Translations under genes and position numbers: made by a program
Shown here: positions 51,550 through 62,382 of the stretch, piece after piece
Position numbering within the stretch: position 1 is the first letter of the stretch
Layout: the number at the start of each line of letters is the position of its first letter
The notes under the pieces: generated by a model
Databases searched by the model: none
What the model saw: the letters and a program-made list of their open reading frames with translations, nothing else
Told to the model about the DNA's origin: nothing
DNA from: Janthinobacterium agaricidamnosum
GTDB lineage: Bacteria > Pseudomonadota > Gammaproteobacteria > Burkholderiales > Burkholderiaceae_D
NCBI RefSeq assembly: GCF_003667705.1
Contig: NZ_CP033019.1
Span: 1,860,001-1,924,000 of the forward strand
Direction: 5' to 3'
Length of the DNA: 64,000 nt

Positions 51550-52461
51550 TTATAAGCTAGTGCTGTCTTGATATAAGTCATCCAGCTCTGCCTGGCCGAT
51601 GAACCGTTCATGCGTGCCGTTCTGCATGCAGGCAAACGCGCCGCCGATGGCGCCGCGGCGCATGGCTTCGTCGAGCGGCAATCCTGCCAGCCAGGCGTGC
51701 AGGAAGGCGGCGACGAACGAGTCGCCGGCGCCATTCGTGTCCACCACGGGCAGCTTCAATCCCGCCGTCGGAGTGTGGCGCACGGACGCGCTGCCCCGTT
51801 CCAGCAGGTAGGCGCCATGCGCGCCGGCCATGGCGATCACGGCCTGCGCGCGGCCTTGCGAAATAATTTCGCGCATGACGGACTCCGTACGCTCGCCCAG
51901 CGCTGCCGTGCTGAGGAAAACCAGGTCGGCGCGCAGCGCAAAGACCTTGTGGTGCGGGTTGACGCCATCCCAGTCGTGCAGATCGGTCGACACCGTCGTG
52001 CCGCACGTCAGTGCATCGTCAAACAGTGCGGCCACCCAGCCCATGATGGAAAAGTGCGCGTGGCGCGCCGGTCCCAGGTAGGGAAGATAGAAAGCGGCCG
52101 GCATGCGCAGGTCTTCCGGGTGGCGGCCGTCGTACAGCGACAGCCGGCGCCCCTGCGGGTCGACCAGGTTGACGCTGCGCCGCGTGCCCGACGGTTCGAC
52201 TAGGTGTGAAAAATCGAGCCTGGTCTCTTTATAGCGCTGCAGGATGGCCGCGCCTTGCGCATCGTCGCCGATGAAGTCGATGAACTTGCAGCGCAGGCCC
52301 AGCGCGTGGCAACCGAGCGCCACGCCATTGCCCGTGTGCGCCACGTAGTCGCGGATGGGGGGCACGTGCAGCGAATCGGCCACGGGCAATTGCAGGTCGG
52401 GGACGCGCACGATCGTGTCGATGCCGGCGCCGCCAACTACTAAAATGTCATAGGTACTCAT
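51550..52461 (-). CDS. PfkB-family carbohydrate kinase
   Basis: 303 residues. It has the N-terminal VVGGAGIDTIVRVPDL and the C-terminal PfkB signature VVDTNGAGDSFVAAFLHAW (catalytic Asp in the GAGD motif). It is the last gene of the maltose operon and overlaps the amylase stop as ATGA. The substrate is probably a sugar released from maltodextrin breakdown; PfkB members range from fructokinase to ribokinase, so the exact sugar is uncertain. Confidence 0.85.
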   Translation of the reverse strand: MSTYDILVVGGAGIDTIVRVPDLQLPVADSLHVPPIRDYVAHTGNGVALGCHALGLRCKFIDFIGDDAQGAAILQRYKETRLDFSHLVEPSGTRRSVNLVDPQGRRLSLYDGRHPEDLRMPAAFYLPYLGPARHAHFSIMGWVAALFDDALTCGTTVSTDLHDWDGVNPHHKVFALRADLVFLSTAALGERTESVMREIISQGRAQAVIAMAGAHGAYLLERGSASVRHTPTAGLKLPVVDTNGAGDSFVAAFLHAWLAGLPLDEAMRRGAIGGAFACMQNGTHERFIGQAELDDLYQDSTSL

Positions 52462-54098
52462 GGTGCAGCCTTTTCTAACAGGACGGTGCCGGCCGCGTTC
52501 ACCGCGACGGCGCCATTTTTTACCAGGTAGGTTTGATTTGTATAAGCGTCGCGCAGCTTGGCGCCATCGGCGAACACGCCGTGTACCTTCAGTGAGAGCG
52601 CGCCTTGCGCCTCGGGCACGGCGATGACGGCGTCACCATCCATCACGCGGGCGAAGGCGTACGGCTTGTCGTTGATGAACCGGTGTTCACCGCGCGCCAG
52701 GGCAGGGTGGCGCAGCCGGAACTGGCCCAGCTTGCGCGCATGCGCGAGGGTGGCAGCATCGAGCGAGCCCCAGTTCATGCTTGACCGCGTCGCCTGCTGT
52801 TCGTCGCCGATGGGCGCCGCGCCAGGCTGGCGCGCGCTTTCATCGCCATAGAACAGCTGCACGCCGCCCGGCGCCAGCAGCAGGGCGCTCAAGCCGTGCT
52901 TCAATTGATCGCGCGGGAACAGGCTGGTGTCGTGCGAGGAGATGTACGACAGGATGTCGTAGCGAGGCTCATTGCCAATGCGCTTGCCTAGCAAGCCCGC
53001 GTACTGGCGGTACACGCCGTCGATGCTTTTCCAGTCGCCGCCCGCGCGGTGTTGAAAGTCGAAATTGATCATCGAGTCGAAGCCGGCATCAAACCAGCTG
53101 CTGCGCTCGGGGCCATGGCCCCACGCTTCGCCCGTCATCCAGAATGGCGCATCGTCGATCTTCTGTTCGGGATGGCGCGTCTTCCAGTCTTTTAATGCAT
53201 CGCTGGCGGCCGCGCGCAGGGCCAGCCAGCTGGCCGGCTCCACGTGCTTGACGGTGTCGGCCCTGAAACCGTCGACGCCGAATTCGCGCACCCAGTCGGC
53301 CAGCCAGTGCACCAGATAACCGCGCACCGTGGTGCCGGGCAAGGCGACGGCGCGCGTGTCCGTCTTGCGCTGCAAAATCGGCGGCAAGCCCACGGCCTTG
53401 CCGCTCTCCGTGCGGAAGTCGGGCAGGTAGGCCAGCTGCATCGTGTAGTCGTCCTTGCCGCCATCGGAATAGCCGGGCAGGCCCGCACGTACCCAGTCCG
53501 GCCCCCACCATTGCTTGAATTCGAAGTTGTTGTAGTCGATGAAGCTGTGATAATCGCGCAGCGCGGCCTTGTCATGGCCGGGCCACAGCACGGGCACCTT
53601 GTATTCGGCCAGGGTGCGCAAGTCCGCATAGCCGGGGTGGTTCAGCACCACGTCGAACAGCACGCGGATGCCTTGCGCGTGCGCCGTGGCGATCATCTCG
53701 CGCAGCTCGTCGCGCGTGCCCATGTTGGCGTCCATCGTGGTGTAATCGAGTGCCCAGTAGCCGTGGTAGGCATAGTGCTGGAATTGCTGCTTGCCGCCCA
53801 CCACCCAGCCGTGGATCTGTTCATACGGCGCCGTGATCCACAGCGCGTTGATGCCCAGTTCCTTGAAATAGCCGGCTTTGAGCTGCTGCGTGATGCCGGC
53901 GATGTCGCCGCCGTGAAAGCTGCCCACGTCGCCGCCTTGCGGGTCGGCCGCGCGGCCGTAACTGTGGTCGTTGCCGGGATTGCCGTTGGCGAAACGGTCC
54001 GTCACGGCAAAGTAGACGATGGGGTTCTCTGCAAAGCTGCCCGCCTGCGCCGGCAGGCAGACGAGCAAAGCGGCGAGGGCGGTCAGCACGGTCTTCAT
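52458..54098 (-). CDS. Periplasmic alpha-amylase, GH13
   Basis: 546 residues with a signal peptide (MKTVLTALAALLVCLPAQAG). GH13 regions are in place: DVVLNHPG, the nucleophile in GFRADTVKHV, the acid in WMTGEAWGHG and the stabilising SSHDTSLF. It resembles MalS/cyclomaltodextrinase-like enzymes and should cut maltodextrins in the periplasm for MalE capture. One base separates it from the malG stop. Confidence 0.9.
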   Translation of the reverse strand: MKTVLTALAALLVCLPAQAGSFAENPIVYFAVTDRFANGNPGNDHSYGRAADPQGGDVGSFHGGDIAGITQQLKAGYFKELGINALWITAPYEQIHGWVVGGKQQFQHYAYHGYWALDYTTMDANMGTRDELREMIATAHAQGIRVLFDVVLNHPGYADLRTLAEYKVPVLWPGHDKAALRDYHSFIDYNNFEFKQWWGPDWVRAGLPGYSDGGKDDYTMQLAYLPDFRTESGKAVGLPPILQRKTDTRAVALPGTTVRGYLVHWLADWVREFGVDGFRADTVKHVEPASWLALRAAASDALKDWKTRHPEQKIDDAPFWMTGEAWGHGPERSSWFDAGFDSMINFDFQHRAGGDWKSIDGVYRQYAGLLGKRIGNEPRYDILSYISSHDTSLFPRDQLKHGLSALLLAPGGVQLFYGDESARQPGAAPIGDEQQATRSSMNWGSLDAATLAHARKLGQFRLRHPALARGEHRFINDKPYAFARVMDGDAVIAVPEAQGALSLKVHGVFADGAKLRDAYTNQTYLVKNGAVAVNAAGTVLLEKAAP

Positions 54099-54099
54099 G

Positions 54100-54990
54100 T
54101 CAGCCCTTCACGCCGCCGGCCGTCAGGCCGGAGATCATCCATTTTTGCGCCAGCAGGAACACGGCCGTGATCGGCAAGCCGGACAAAATGGCCGCCGCGG
54201 CGAAGTCGCCCCACAGGTATTTTTGCTCGTACAGGAACAGTTTCGAGCCGACGGCCAGGGTCAGGTTGTTCTGCTCATGCAGCAGCACGGACGCGATCGG
54301 GTATTCGATGATGGCGCCGATGAAGGACAACAAAAACACCACCATCAGGATGGGCACCGTCATCGGCAGCAGCACGTAGACGAAGGCCTGCCACTGCGTG
54401 GCGCCGTCGACCTTGGCCGCTTCCTCGATCTCGACGGGGATGGTTTGATAATAGCCCTTGATGGTCCAGATATGCAGGGCGATGCCGCCCGTGTAGGCCA
54501 GTACCAGGCTGCCGTGGTGGTCGATGCCCAGCCACGGCACGTAGCTGCCCAGCACGTCGAAGATGGCGTAGATGGCCACCAGGGCCAGCACGGCGGGGAA
54601 CATCTGCAGCAGCATCAGCGCGGACAGCGTCTGCGACTTGAAGCGGAATTGCATGCGCGCGAACGCATACGCGCAGGTGGTCGATAGCAGCACGGTGACG
54701 GTGGCGCTCATGCTGGCCACCTTGATGGAATTCCACAGCCACAGCAGCACGGGGAAGTCCGGCTCGACCAGGGCGCCGTTGGGCGCCTGGTAAGACATGC
54801 CCAGCGCCAATCGCCAGTGCTCGAAGCTGATCTCGGGCGGGATCAAACTGCCCGAGGCGAAGTTGCCTGGTCGCAAAGAAATCGACAGGATCATCAGGAA
54901 GGGGAACATCACCAGCGCGATCAGCGCGATCACGGCGACATGGGCCGCCAGGATGCGCCAGCGGTTGGAACGGTCGACAACGATAGCCAT
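54100..54990 (-). CDS. malG: Maltose/maltodextrin ABC transporter permease MalG
   Basis: 296 residues with six membrane helices and the cytoplasmic EAA-loop ([24 protein letters not shown]) that contacts MalK. The ending [14 protein letters not shown] is typical MalG. It starts 9 bases after malF and is followed directly by the amylase gene. Confidence 0.95.
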   Translation of the reverse strand: MAIVVDRSNRWRILAAHVAVIALIALVMFPFLMILSISLRPGNFASGSLIPPEISFEHWRLALGMSYQAPNGALVEPDFPVLLWLWNSIKVASMSATVTVLLSTTCAYAFARMQFRFKSQTLSALMLLQMFPAVLALVAIYAIFDVLGSYVPWLGIDHHGSLVLAYTGGIALHIWTIKGYYQTIPVEIEEAAKVDGATQWQAFVYVLLPMTVPILMVVFLLSFIGAIIEYPIASVLLHEQNNLTLAVGSKLFLYEQKYLWGDFAAAAILSGLPITAVFLLAQKWMISGLTAGGVKG

Positions 54991-54999
54991 TACTGTCCT

Positions 55000-56511
55000 T
55001 TATGCTTTGTTCATGCGCGTCAGGCGCATGTTGACCAGCGAAATCGCGGCCACGAGGAAGAAGATCAGGGTCGAGATGGCGGCGGCCAGGCCAAAGTTCT
55101 GGCCGGAATCCTCGAACGCGATACGGTAGGTGTAGGACACGAGCAAGTCCGTCGTGCCGGCCGGTAACGTTGTATCGAGGAAATCGGGACGCCCGCCCGT
55201 CAGCAAGCTGATCAGCACGAAATTATTGAAGTTGAACCCCAGGCTGGCCACCATCAGCGGTGTCAGCGGCTTGATGATCAACGGCAGGGTGATCTTGAAG
55301 AAATTCGTCAGCGGTCCCGCGCCGGCCAGGGCCGACGCTTCGTACAGGTCCGACGGGATCGCCTTGATGAGACCCATGCACACGACCATCATGTAGGGGT
55401 AGCCGAGCCAGGTGTTGACGATCAGGATCATGGCCTTGGCCAGGGTGGTGTCCGAGAACCAGGCGGGCTTGATGCCGAACAAGGCGTCGAGCACGAGGTT
55501 GATTTCGCCGAAGTTGTTATTGAACAGTCCCTTGAAGACCAGGATGGAAATGAAACCGGGCACGGCGTACGGCAGGAACAGCAGCGTGCGGTACAGGCCG
55601 CGGAAGCGCAGCGCATCCCAGTTCAGCAGAACGGCCAGCACCATGCCCAGGCCCGTCGTGGTCGCCACGCTGATCAGGGCGAAGACGATGGTCCAGACGA
55701 AAATGCGCAGGAAGGGGCCGCGGAACGCTTCGTCGGAGAAGATTTTCACGAAGTTGGCAAAGCCAACATTGACCTTGAAACCCGGTTCCAGTTTGGTGCC
55801 GTCCGGCATTTCATAAAAGCCCGTCTTGAAGTTCGGCGTCACGAGTTCGCCCGTGGCGACTTTCTTCAGGGTCTTGTCCGGCAATTGCTTGTAGACATGC
55901 GCGACGGGACCGAATTCGCGCAAGCCCACCATGCGCAGCTCGATCCTGTTCGGCAGGATGAGCGTCAGCAGCTTCAAATCCTTTTGCAGCGCGATGATGT
56001 CCTTGATGGGCAGAGCAGGGGACAGCACGGGCGCCTGCACGGGGTCAGCCGGCGCCACGTCCACCTTCAGCGGGACGGCGCGCTTCAGGGCTAGCGGCGG
56101 CGTCAGCAGCACTTCGCCCGTGTCCGGGCTTTCCAGGCGCAAGCGGTATTCCTTGTTGTCGGCATGCACGGTCATGGCATAGCCGGCGCTTTCCACGCGC
56201 TGCGTCTCGTCGAGCAGGTATTGCGTGGCCCTGTCATAGGTGAGCAGGTTGCGCGAACTGAAATTGGTAAAGCCGATCGACACCGTGTACACCATCGGCA
56301 GCAGCACGAAGACGATGACCGCCGTGATGCCGGGGAACAGATAACGGTAGGCATAGGCGCGCGGCGACGTGAAGACAAACGTCGTCAGGGTCAGCAAGCC
56401 GAGGAAAACGGCGGCCAGCATGGTCTGGCCGGAAATGTACAACATGAAGAGCAGATACAGACCCAGCGCCATGCTGATGGTCAATACCGTAGGGCCGATA
56501 AACTTGCGCAC
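55000..56511 (-). CDS. malF: Maltose/maltodextrin ABC transporter permease MalF
   Basis: 503 residues, close to the usual ~514. It has N-terminal helices, the large MalF periplasmic domain (P2, about residues 70-250) and six C-terminal helices with EAA-loop DLYEASALAGAGPLTNFFKITLP. VWTIVFALISVATTTGLGMV and FISILVFKGLFNNNFGEINL match the family well. The start is taken as GTG at 56511 (VRKFIGPTVLTISM): the longer frame to 56595 begins inside the REP-like repeats and cannot be an ancestral N-terminus. Weak CAGG precedes the GTG. Confidence 0.9.
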   Translation of the reverse strand: MRKFIGPTVLTISMALGLYLLFMLYISGQTMLAAVFLGLLTLTTFVFTSPRAYAYRYLFPGITAVIVFVLLPMVYTVSIGFTNFSSRNLLTYDRATQYLLDETQRVESAGYAMTVHADNKEYRLRLESPDTGEVLLTPPLALKRAVPLKVDVAPADPVQAPVLSPALPIKDIIALQKDLKLLTLILPNRIELRMVGLREFGPVAHVYKQLPDKTLKKVATGELVTPNFKTGFYEMPDGTKLEPGFKVNVGFANFVKIFSDEAFRGPFLRIFVWTIVFALISVATTTGLGMVLAVLLNWDALRFRGLYRTLLFLPYAVPGFISILVFKGLFNNNFGEINLVLDALFGIKPAWFSDTTLAKAMILIVNTWLGYPYMMVVCMGLIKAIPSDLYEASALAGAGPLTNFFKITLPLIIKPLTPLMVASLGFNFNNFVLISLLTGGRPDFLDTTLPAGTTDLLVSYTYRIAFEDSGQNFGLAAAISTLIFFLVAAISLVNMRLTRMNKA

Positions 56512-56557
56512 GATGGGATACCTGTGAAGATGGATGCTGGATGTCAAGCGTGGTGGC

Positions 56558-56649
56558 GTAGGTCGGATTAGCGGCTGCGCCGCGTAATCCGACATCAGCC
56601 GCCAACAATGTTGTCGGATTACGGCCCTTCGGGCCTAATCCAACCTACC
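56558..56649 (-). repeat. REP-like element pair between malE and malF
   Basis: Two units: 56558-56595 (starts GTAGGTCGGATTAGCGGC, ends GCGTAATCCGACAT) and 56611-56649 (starts TTGTCGGATTACGGCCC, with a GGCCC-ttc-GGGCC inner stem, ends AATCCAACCTACC). It begins 9 bases after the malE stop. In E. coli a REP pair sits at the same place and stabilises malE mRNA so that MalE is made in excess over MalF. Confidence 0.92.
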
Positions 56650-56658
56650 TAAAGCTAA

Positions 56659-57879
56659 TTAATTGGCGGTCGTAATCCGCTTCGCCGCCGCATCCAGGCC
56701 ATCCTTGGTCGTCTGGCGGCCCTGGGTGATGTTTTCCAGCGCCGATTGCATCGACGACCAGAAGCGGCCCATTTCCGGATTGTTCGGCATCGGGCGGCCC
56801 GCTTGGGCGCTTTCCATCGTCGCCTGGATGTTCGGATTGGCTTTCAATTCCGCGAACAGCACCTTGTTCGCTGGCGTGCCCAGCGGGACGTCGGCGTTGA
56901 TGGTTTTCAGGCCATTGAGCTGCAGCATCTGGTTTTCCAGAAATTCCGTCGCCAGGTCCTTGTTCGGACTGGCTTTCGAAATCATCGCACCCAGCACGCC
57001 CACGAATGGGGTGGCCGTCTTGCCTGCCACGGTAGGAATCGTTGCCACGCCGTAATTGATCTTCGATTTGCGCGCATTGTCCCACGACCATGGGCCGTTG
57101 ATCATCATGGCGATCTTGCCCTGGTTGAAGCCTGCTTCCATTTCCGCGTAGCCCGCGCCCTTCGGCATGGCGCCGCTGTTGATCAGAGTCATCAGCGCAT
57201 TCACGCCCGCCTGCGAACCGGCATTGTTCACGCCCGTTTTCGCTGCATCGTAGCGGCCGTCGGACTTGACTTCAAACGGGAAGCCGCCGCCCGCGCCCAG
57301 CAAAGGCCACGTGAAATAGGTATTCGTGTAATCCCACAGGATGGCTTTCTTGCCTTGTGCGGAGAGTTTCTTGTCCAGCGCGGCGATTTCCTCGAAGGTC
57401 TTGGGCGGGGTCGGCACCAGGTCCTTGTTGTAGACGAGGGCGACGGCTTCGATCGAGATCGGGTAGCCCCAGGTCTTGCCGCCCACGGTAAAGGCATTCC
57501 AGGCCAGCGGCAGGATGGCGGCGCGCGCTTCCTTGCTTGGCGTCACTGGTTGCAGCAAGCCTGCGTCGATCCAGCCGCCGATGCGGTCATGCGGCCAGAT
57601 CCAGATGTCCGGGCCCTTGCCGGCGGCGGCCGCCTGCTGGAATTTGTTCGGCGCATCTTCCGGGTGCTCGACGACGACCTTGATGCCCGTCTTCTTGGTG
57701 AATTCTTCGCCGACCTTGGCCAGGCCCTTGTAGCCTTTGTCTCCATTGATCCAGATCAACAGGGTGCCTGCTTCGGCCGCGTTCGCCATGCTGACGGCGG
57801 CCAGGTTGCCGATGCCGGCCAGGGCGGCGGCGATCAGGGTGGTTTTGATGAAGCTGCGTTTCGGGTGCGTGAAGGACAT
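56659..57879 (-). CDS. malE: Maltose/maltodextrin-binding protein MalE
   Basis: 406-residue periplasmic binding protein with signal peptide ([23 protein letters not shown]). The mature part, [23 protein letters not shown], and the ligand-region [17 protein letters not shown] are as in E. coli MalE. It delivers maltodextrins to MalFGK. Start ATG with GGAG upstream (actggagattgac). It is the third gene of the operon, with a REP pair after it. Confidence 0.95.
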   Translation of the reverse strand: MSFTHPKRSFIKTTLIAAALAGIGNLAAVSMANAAEAGTLLIWINGDKGYKGLAKVGEEFTKKTGIKVVVEHPEDAPNKFQQAAAAGKGPDIWIWPHDRIGGWIDAGLLQPVTPSKEARAAILPLAWNAFTVGGKTWGYPISIEAVALVYNKDLVPTPPKTFEEIAALDKKLSAQGKKAILWDYTNTYFTWPLLGAGGGFPFEVKSDGRYDAAKTGVNNAGSQAGVNALMTLINSGAMPKGAGYAEMEAGFNQGKIAMMINGPWSWDNARKSKINYGVATIPTVAGKTATPFVGVLGAMISKASPNKDLATEFLENQMLQLNGLKTINADVPLGTPANKVLFAELKANPNIQATMESAQAGRPMPNNPEMGRFWSSMQSALENITQGRQTTKDGLDAAAKRITTAN

Positions 57880-57946
57880 GTCAATCTCCAGTATCTTTTT
57901 TTATGCTAAGTTTATGTTGAGTATCAAGGCTGAAACGATGCAACCA

Positions 57947-57974
57947 GGCCAGGCGGCGCCTGTAGCGCCTGGCC
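57947..57974 (-). other. Inverted repeat in malK-malE gap
   Basis: GGCCAGGCG (57947-57955) and CGCCTGGCC (57966-57974) make a 9-base perfect stem with a 10-base loop, after the malK stop and before malE. No T tract follows in the direction of transcription, so it is more likely a processing or stability element than a terminator. Confidence 0.5.
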
Positions 57975-57989
57975 CCTAAAGCGGATAGA

Positions 57990-59075
<1,086 letters not shown>

Positions 59076-59159
59076 GTCGTCCTCGTTCTCTCAATTTGGC
59101 CCCGCTGATGCGCGGGGCTCGTTATTGTAATTGGCGGCATGGCCGCCAAAGGGTACTGT

Positions 59160-60797
59160 TTAAGCGTGCGTGCCGAACCAGCCGCCATGCGGGGGCAGGC
59201 TGATCTGCTGGCCATCTTTACTGCCTGGCAAGCCGTGACCGGCCAGGCCGGCTGCTGGCCCCGCGTCAGGCCAGGCGAAGGTGACCGCCTCCGTGCCCAG
59301 GTTGAAGGCGGCCAGCAAGGACGGCTGTCCCGGCAAGTCGCGGCGCAGGGCCAGCACGGGTTCCGGCGCATCGAAGAAGACGATATCGCCGCGCAGCAAC
59401 TGCGGCAGGGTGCGGCGCCAGGCGAGGATGTTTTGCGCAAAGCGCAGCGGCGAGCCGGCATCGTTTTCTTCCACATCGACGGCGCGCGCCAGATGCTCGG
59501 GCGGCACGGGCAGCCAAGGTTTGGCATTACTGAAGCCGCCATGCGGCGCATCGGCCACCCATGGCATCGGCGTGCGGCAGCCGTCGCGGCCCTTGAACTG
59601 GGGCCAGAACGGGATGCCGTACGGGTCTTGCAGCGCTTCGAAAGGAATGTCCGCTTCCGTCAGGGCCAGCTCGTCGCCCTGATACAGGCAGGGCGTGCCT
59701 TTCAAGGCCGCCTGCACGGCCAGCACCACCTTGGCCAGCGACGGCGACGGGTTCTCGCCGCCCCAGCGCGTCATCACGCGCACGCTGTCGTGGTTGCCCA
59801 CGGACCAGGATGCCCAGCCGTCGGCCACTTGCGCTTCGAATTCTTCCACCTGCTTGCGGATATGCGCGGCGGAAAACTCGGCCGTCAGCAAGTTGAAACT
59901 GTAAGCCATGTTCAGCTTGTCGGCACCCGTGTAGGCGGCCATCGTGGCCAGCGCATTGTCGTCACCCACTTCGCCGATGGAAATGGCCTGGTATTCATCA
60001 AGGATGGCGCGCACGCGCTGCAGGTAGGCGATGTTTTCCGGCTGCGTCTTGTCGTACATGTGCGCCTGCATGCCGTACGGGTTGATGGCCGACACGCTGC
60101 TCGCATCGCGCTGCGCGGCGGGCGGATTGTCGCGCAGCAACTGGTCGTGGTAGGGGAAGTTGCAGGAATCGAAGCGGAAACCGTCGACGCCGCGCTCGAG
60201 CCAGAAACGCAGGTTGTCCAGCTGCGCTTGCTGCACGGCCGGGTTGTGGAAGTTCAGGTCGGGCTGGCTGACGAGAAAATCATGCAGGTAGTACTGGCCG
60301 CGGCGCGGCTCCCATTGCCAGGCGGAACCGCCGAACACGGAGAGCCAGTTGTTCGGCGGCGTGCCGTCCGGTTTCTGGTCGGCCCACACATACCAGTCGG
60401 CCTTGGGATTGTCGCGGCTGGAGCGGCTTTCCACGAACCACGGGTGGACGTCGGACGAATGCGACAGCACTTGGTCGATCATCACTTTCAGGCCCAGTTC
60501 ATGGGCGCGCGCCACCAGGCGGTCGAAATCGGCCAGGGTGCCGAACATGGGATCGACGTCGCAGAAGTCGGCCACGTCGTAGCCGAAGTCCTTCATCGGC
60601 GATGTGAAGAAGGGCGAGATCCAGACGATGTCGGCGCCCAGGGCGGCGATGTAATCGAGCTTGGAGGTAATGCCGGGCAAGTCGCCGATGCCGTCGCCAT
60701 TGCTGTCGAGGAAGCTGCGTGGATAGACCTGGTAGATGACGGCGCTGCGCCACCAGTCGGCGGGCAGGTGGGCGAGATTGTTCTGAATGGTCGGCAT
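59160..60797 (-). CDS. GH13 alpha-glucosidase / oligo-glucosidase
   Basis: 545 residues, no signal peptide, hence cytoplasmic. GH13 blocks: YQVYPRSFLDSNGDGIGDLPG near the N-terminus, DQVLSHSSDVHPWF, nucleophile in GFRFDSCNF, acid in SIGEVGDD and SVGNHDSVRVM. It is the AglA/MalZ-like type that releases glucose from imported maltodextrin or isomaltose; linkage preference cannot be read reliably. It is the first gene of the operon, directly behind the double operator. Confidence 0.9.
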   Translation of the reverse strand: MPTIQNNLAHLPADWWRSAVIYQVYPRSFLDSNGDGIGDLPGITSKLDYIAALGADIVWISPFFTSPMKDFGYDVADFCDVDPMFGTLADFDRLVARAHELGLKVMIDQVLSHSSDVHPWFVESRSSRDNPKADWYVWADQKPDGTPPNNWLSVFGGSAWQWEPRRGQYYLHDFLVSQPDLNFHNPAVQQAQLDNLRFWLERGVDGFRFDSCNFPYHDQLLRDNPPAAQRDASSVSAINPYGMQAHMYDKTQPENIAYLQRVRAILDEYQAISIGEVGDDNALATMAAYTGADKLNMAYSFNLLTAEFSAAHIRKQVEEFEAQVADGWASWSVGNHDSVRVMTRWGGENPSPSLAKVVLAVQAALKGTPCLYQGDELALTEADIPFEALQDPYGIPFWPQFKGRDGCRTPMPWVADAPHGGFSNAKPWLPVPPEHLARAVDVEENDAGSPLRFAQNILAWRRTLPQLLRGDIVFFDAPEPVLALRRDLPGQPSLLAAFNLGTEAVTFAWPDAGPAAGLAGHGLPGSKDGQQISLPPHGGWFGTHA

Positions 60798-60879
60798 GAA
60801 TGATTTCTTAAAAGTGCCTGTAGCCGTGGCTATCAGGGCGGCGCTGCTGGTTGGTAGGCGAACGTCTTATTTTAAAATT

Positions 60880-60932
60880 CAAAGCGCTTTGGGTATGAAA
60901 TGAGTATAGTTCAAAGCGCTTTGAAAAGTAAA
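60880..60932 (-). promoter_or_regulatory. Mal operon promoter with two LacI-type operators
   Basis: On the minus strand: -35 TTTACT (60927-60932), 18-base spacer, -10 TATACT (60903-60908). The operator CAAAGCGCTTTG lies inside the spacer (60912-60923) and a second one lies just downstream (60880-60891). Binding by the LacI-family regulator should block RNA polymerase directly. Confidence 0.85.
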
Positions 60933-61029
60933 GCGATACACGCGCCAGACATACGATTTTTTTATGAGGGTGATTCAGGAGGGCAAAACAGAGCGGAAGA
61001 GGGCGTTTTACGAAACCCCAAGCGGAGGC

Positions 61030-61092
61030 TGGGGTCGGACCCTGAGGGGGAATGCGTCCAATGGGATGCATTCCAATGCAGTGTCCGACCCC
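61030..61092 (+). repeat. GGGGTCGGACCC-type repeat interrupted by a second hairpin
   Basis: GGGGTCGGACCCTGAGG starts at 61030 and its partner TGTCCGACCCC ends at 61092. Between them lies another hairpin, GAATGCGTCC-aat-GGGATGCATTC, which looks inserted. Located just after the regulator gene's stop (minus strand) in the 60798-61114 gap. The rest of that gap holds only the operon promoter. Confidence 0.75.
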
Positions 61093-61114
61093 TGTAGTTT
61101 GCTCTAGGGGTAAA

Positions 61115-62128
61115 TCAGGCGTGGATTACCGGCCCCGCCGATTCCCCCGGCAACAGTTCGCATGGCCACAGTTCCTGCAGGTCGGTGACGGGCGTGCCGT
61201 CCATCAGGGCCAGCAGCATGTGGATCATCTTCGCGCCGGCGCCGCGCGGGTCGGGCTGGACGACGGTGGTGACGTTGTGGCCGGCCAGGGAATCTTCCAT
61301 CACGCCCCAGACGATCAGCGACATTTCGCGCCCGATGGCGATGCCCGCGTCGAGCAGGGCGCGCACGGCGCCCACGCCCGACATGTGGTTGTCGACGATG
61401 ACGGCGGTGGGGCGGGGCGAGCGGGCCAGAAGGCGCTGCATGGCCTGGTAGCCGGCGCGGCGGTCGTGCGCATTGTCGACCAGGTTGTCGGGATCGATGG
61501 CCAGGCCGCCCGCCTGCATGGCGTGCTGGAAACTCTCGACGCGCTGGCGCACGAAGTTCAGGTCCGGCGTGGCGCTGATCAGGCCGATGCGCTGGTGGCC
61601 CAGCTGCGCCAGGCGCTCGACGGCCAGGCGCATGCCCGCTTCGTTGTCGTAGTCGAACCACGCATGCGGCTGGTTCAGCTGCGTGCGGCCATGCGCGACG
61701 AACGGCATGCCCTGCTGCGCCAGGTAGGCGATGCGCTCGTCGAACGGTTTCGTGCGCCCGACGATCAAGCCATCGATGCGGCGGCCCTTGACCATGCGTT
61801 CATACGTGTGGAATTCGTTGGTGGCCGAGGCGGGCGCGATCATCATGTCCATCTGCTGCGCTTCCAGCGCTTCGGACATGCCGCCGACGATGTCGATGAA
61901 CATGGGGTCGGCCAGGTCGTTCGGCATCAGCGGGTAGATGATGCCGACGATGTTCGTGCGCCCCACAGCCAGGCTGCGCGCCATGGGATTGGGGCGGTAG
62001 CCGGCCGCCTGCGCGGCGGCCAGCACCCGCTCGCGCGTGCGTTCGCTCACTTCCGGATAGCCATTCAAGGCGCGGCTGACGGTGGTTTCGGATATTCCTA
62101 GCGTTCTGGCGAGATTTTTGAGGTTCAT
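61115..62128 (-). CDS. LacI-family regulator of the maltose genes
   Basis: 337 residues: N-terminal helix-turn-helix (NLKNLARTLGISETTVSRAL) with hinge helix (NPMARSLAVGRTN), then a periplasmic-binding-like effector domain (VGIIYPLMPNDLADPMFIDI to the end). It lies between lamB and the operon. The adjacent CAAAGCGCTTTG palindromes are typical LacI/GalR-family operators, so it is very likely their repressor, released by a maltodextrin or derived sugar. Whether it acts as MalR (repressor) or a MalI-like factor is inferred. Confidence 0.88.
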   Translation of the reverse strand: MNLKNLARTLGISETTVSRALNGYPEVSERTRERVLAAAQAAGYRPNPMARSLAVGRTNIVGIIYPLMPNDLADPMFIDIVGGMSEALEAQQMDMMIAPASATNEFHTYERMVKGRRIDGLIVGRTKPFDERIAYLAQQGMPFVAHGRTQLNQPHAWFDYDNEAGMRLAVERLAQLGHQRIGLISATPDLNFVRQRVESFQHAMQAGGLAIDPDNLVDNAHDRRAGYQAMQRLLARSPRPTAVIVDNHMSGVGAVRALLDAGIAIGREMSLIVWGVMEDSLAGHNVTTVVQPDPRGAGAKMIHMLLALMDGTPVTDLQELWPCELLPGESAGPVIHA

Positions 62129-62233
62129 GGATGCTGCGTATGGGGTGGGTCGGGAGCGATGCGGTGCGATGAAGGGTAGTTTATCTGATAAATGCCGGAA
62201 TGATCAGGGGTATGACCTGCGGCGGCGGCGCCC

Positions 62234-62270
62234 AAAAAAATACGCGGGCAAACCCAGGGGCGCCCGCGCT
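62234..62270 (-). terminator. Rho-independent terminator of lamB
   Basis: On the minus strand GCGCGGGC / GCCCGCG with a 12-base loop and then T-A-T7 (plus-strand A-run at 62234-62240). It is located between lamB and the regulator gene, so lamB is monocistronic. Confidence 0.85.
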
Positions 62271-62382
62271 AAAAGAGGATACTGCTGAATCACTACATTG
62301 AAGCTGCCGGCCATCGCGTGCAGCGGCGAAATGGTGGGTCCGGTTACTGCCTGCCCCGAAATGCGGGCGTTGTTGCTGCCAC

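Noticed and set aside
56512..56595. N-terminal extension of MalF
   Set aside because: It begins inside the REP-like element (MSDYAAQPLIRP is translated repeat), so a GTG start at 56511 is more likely.
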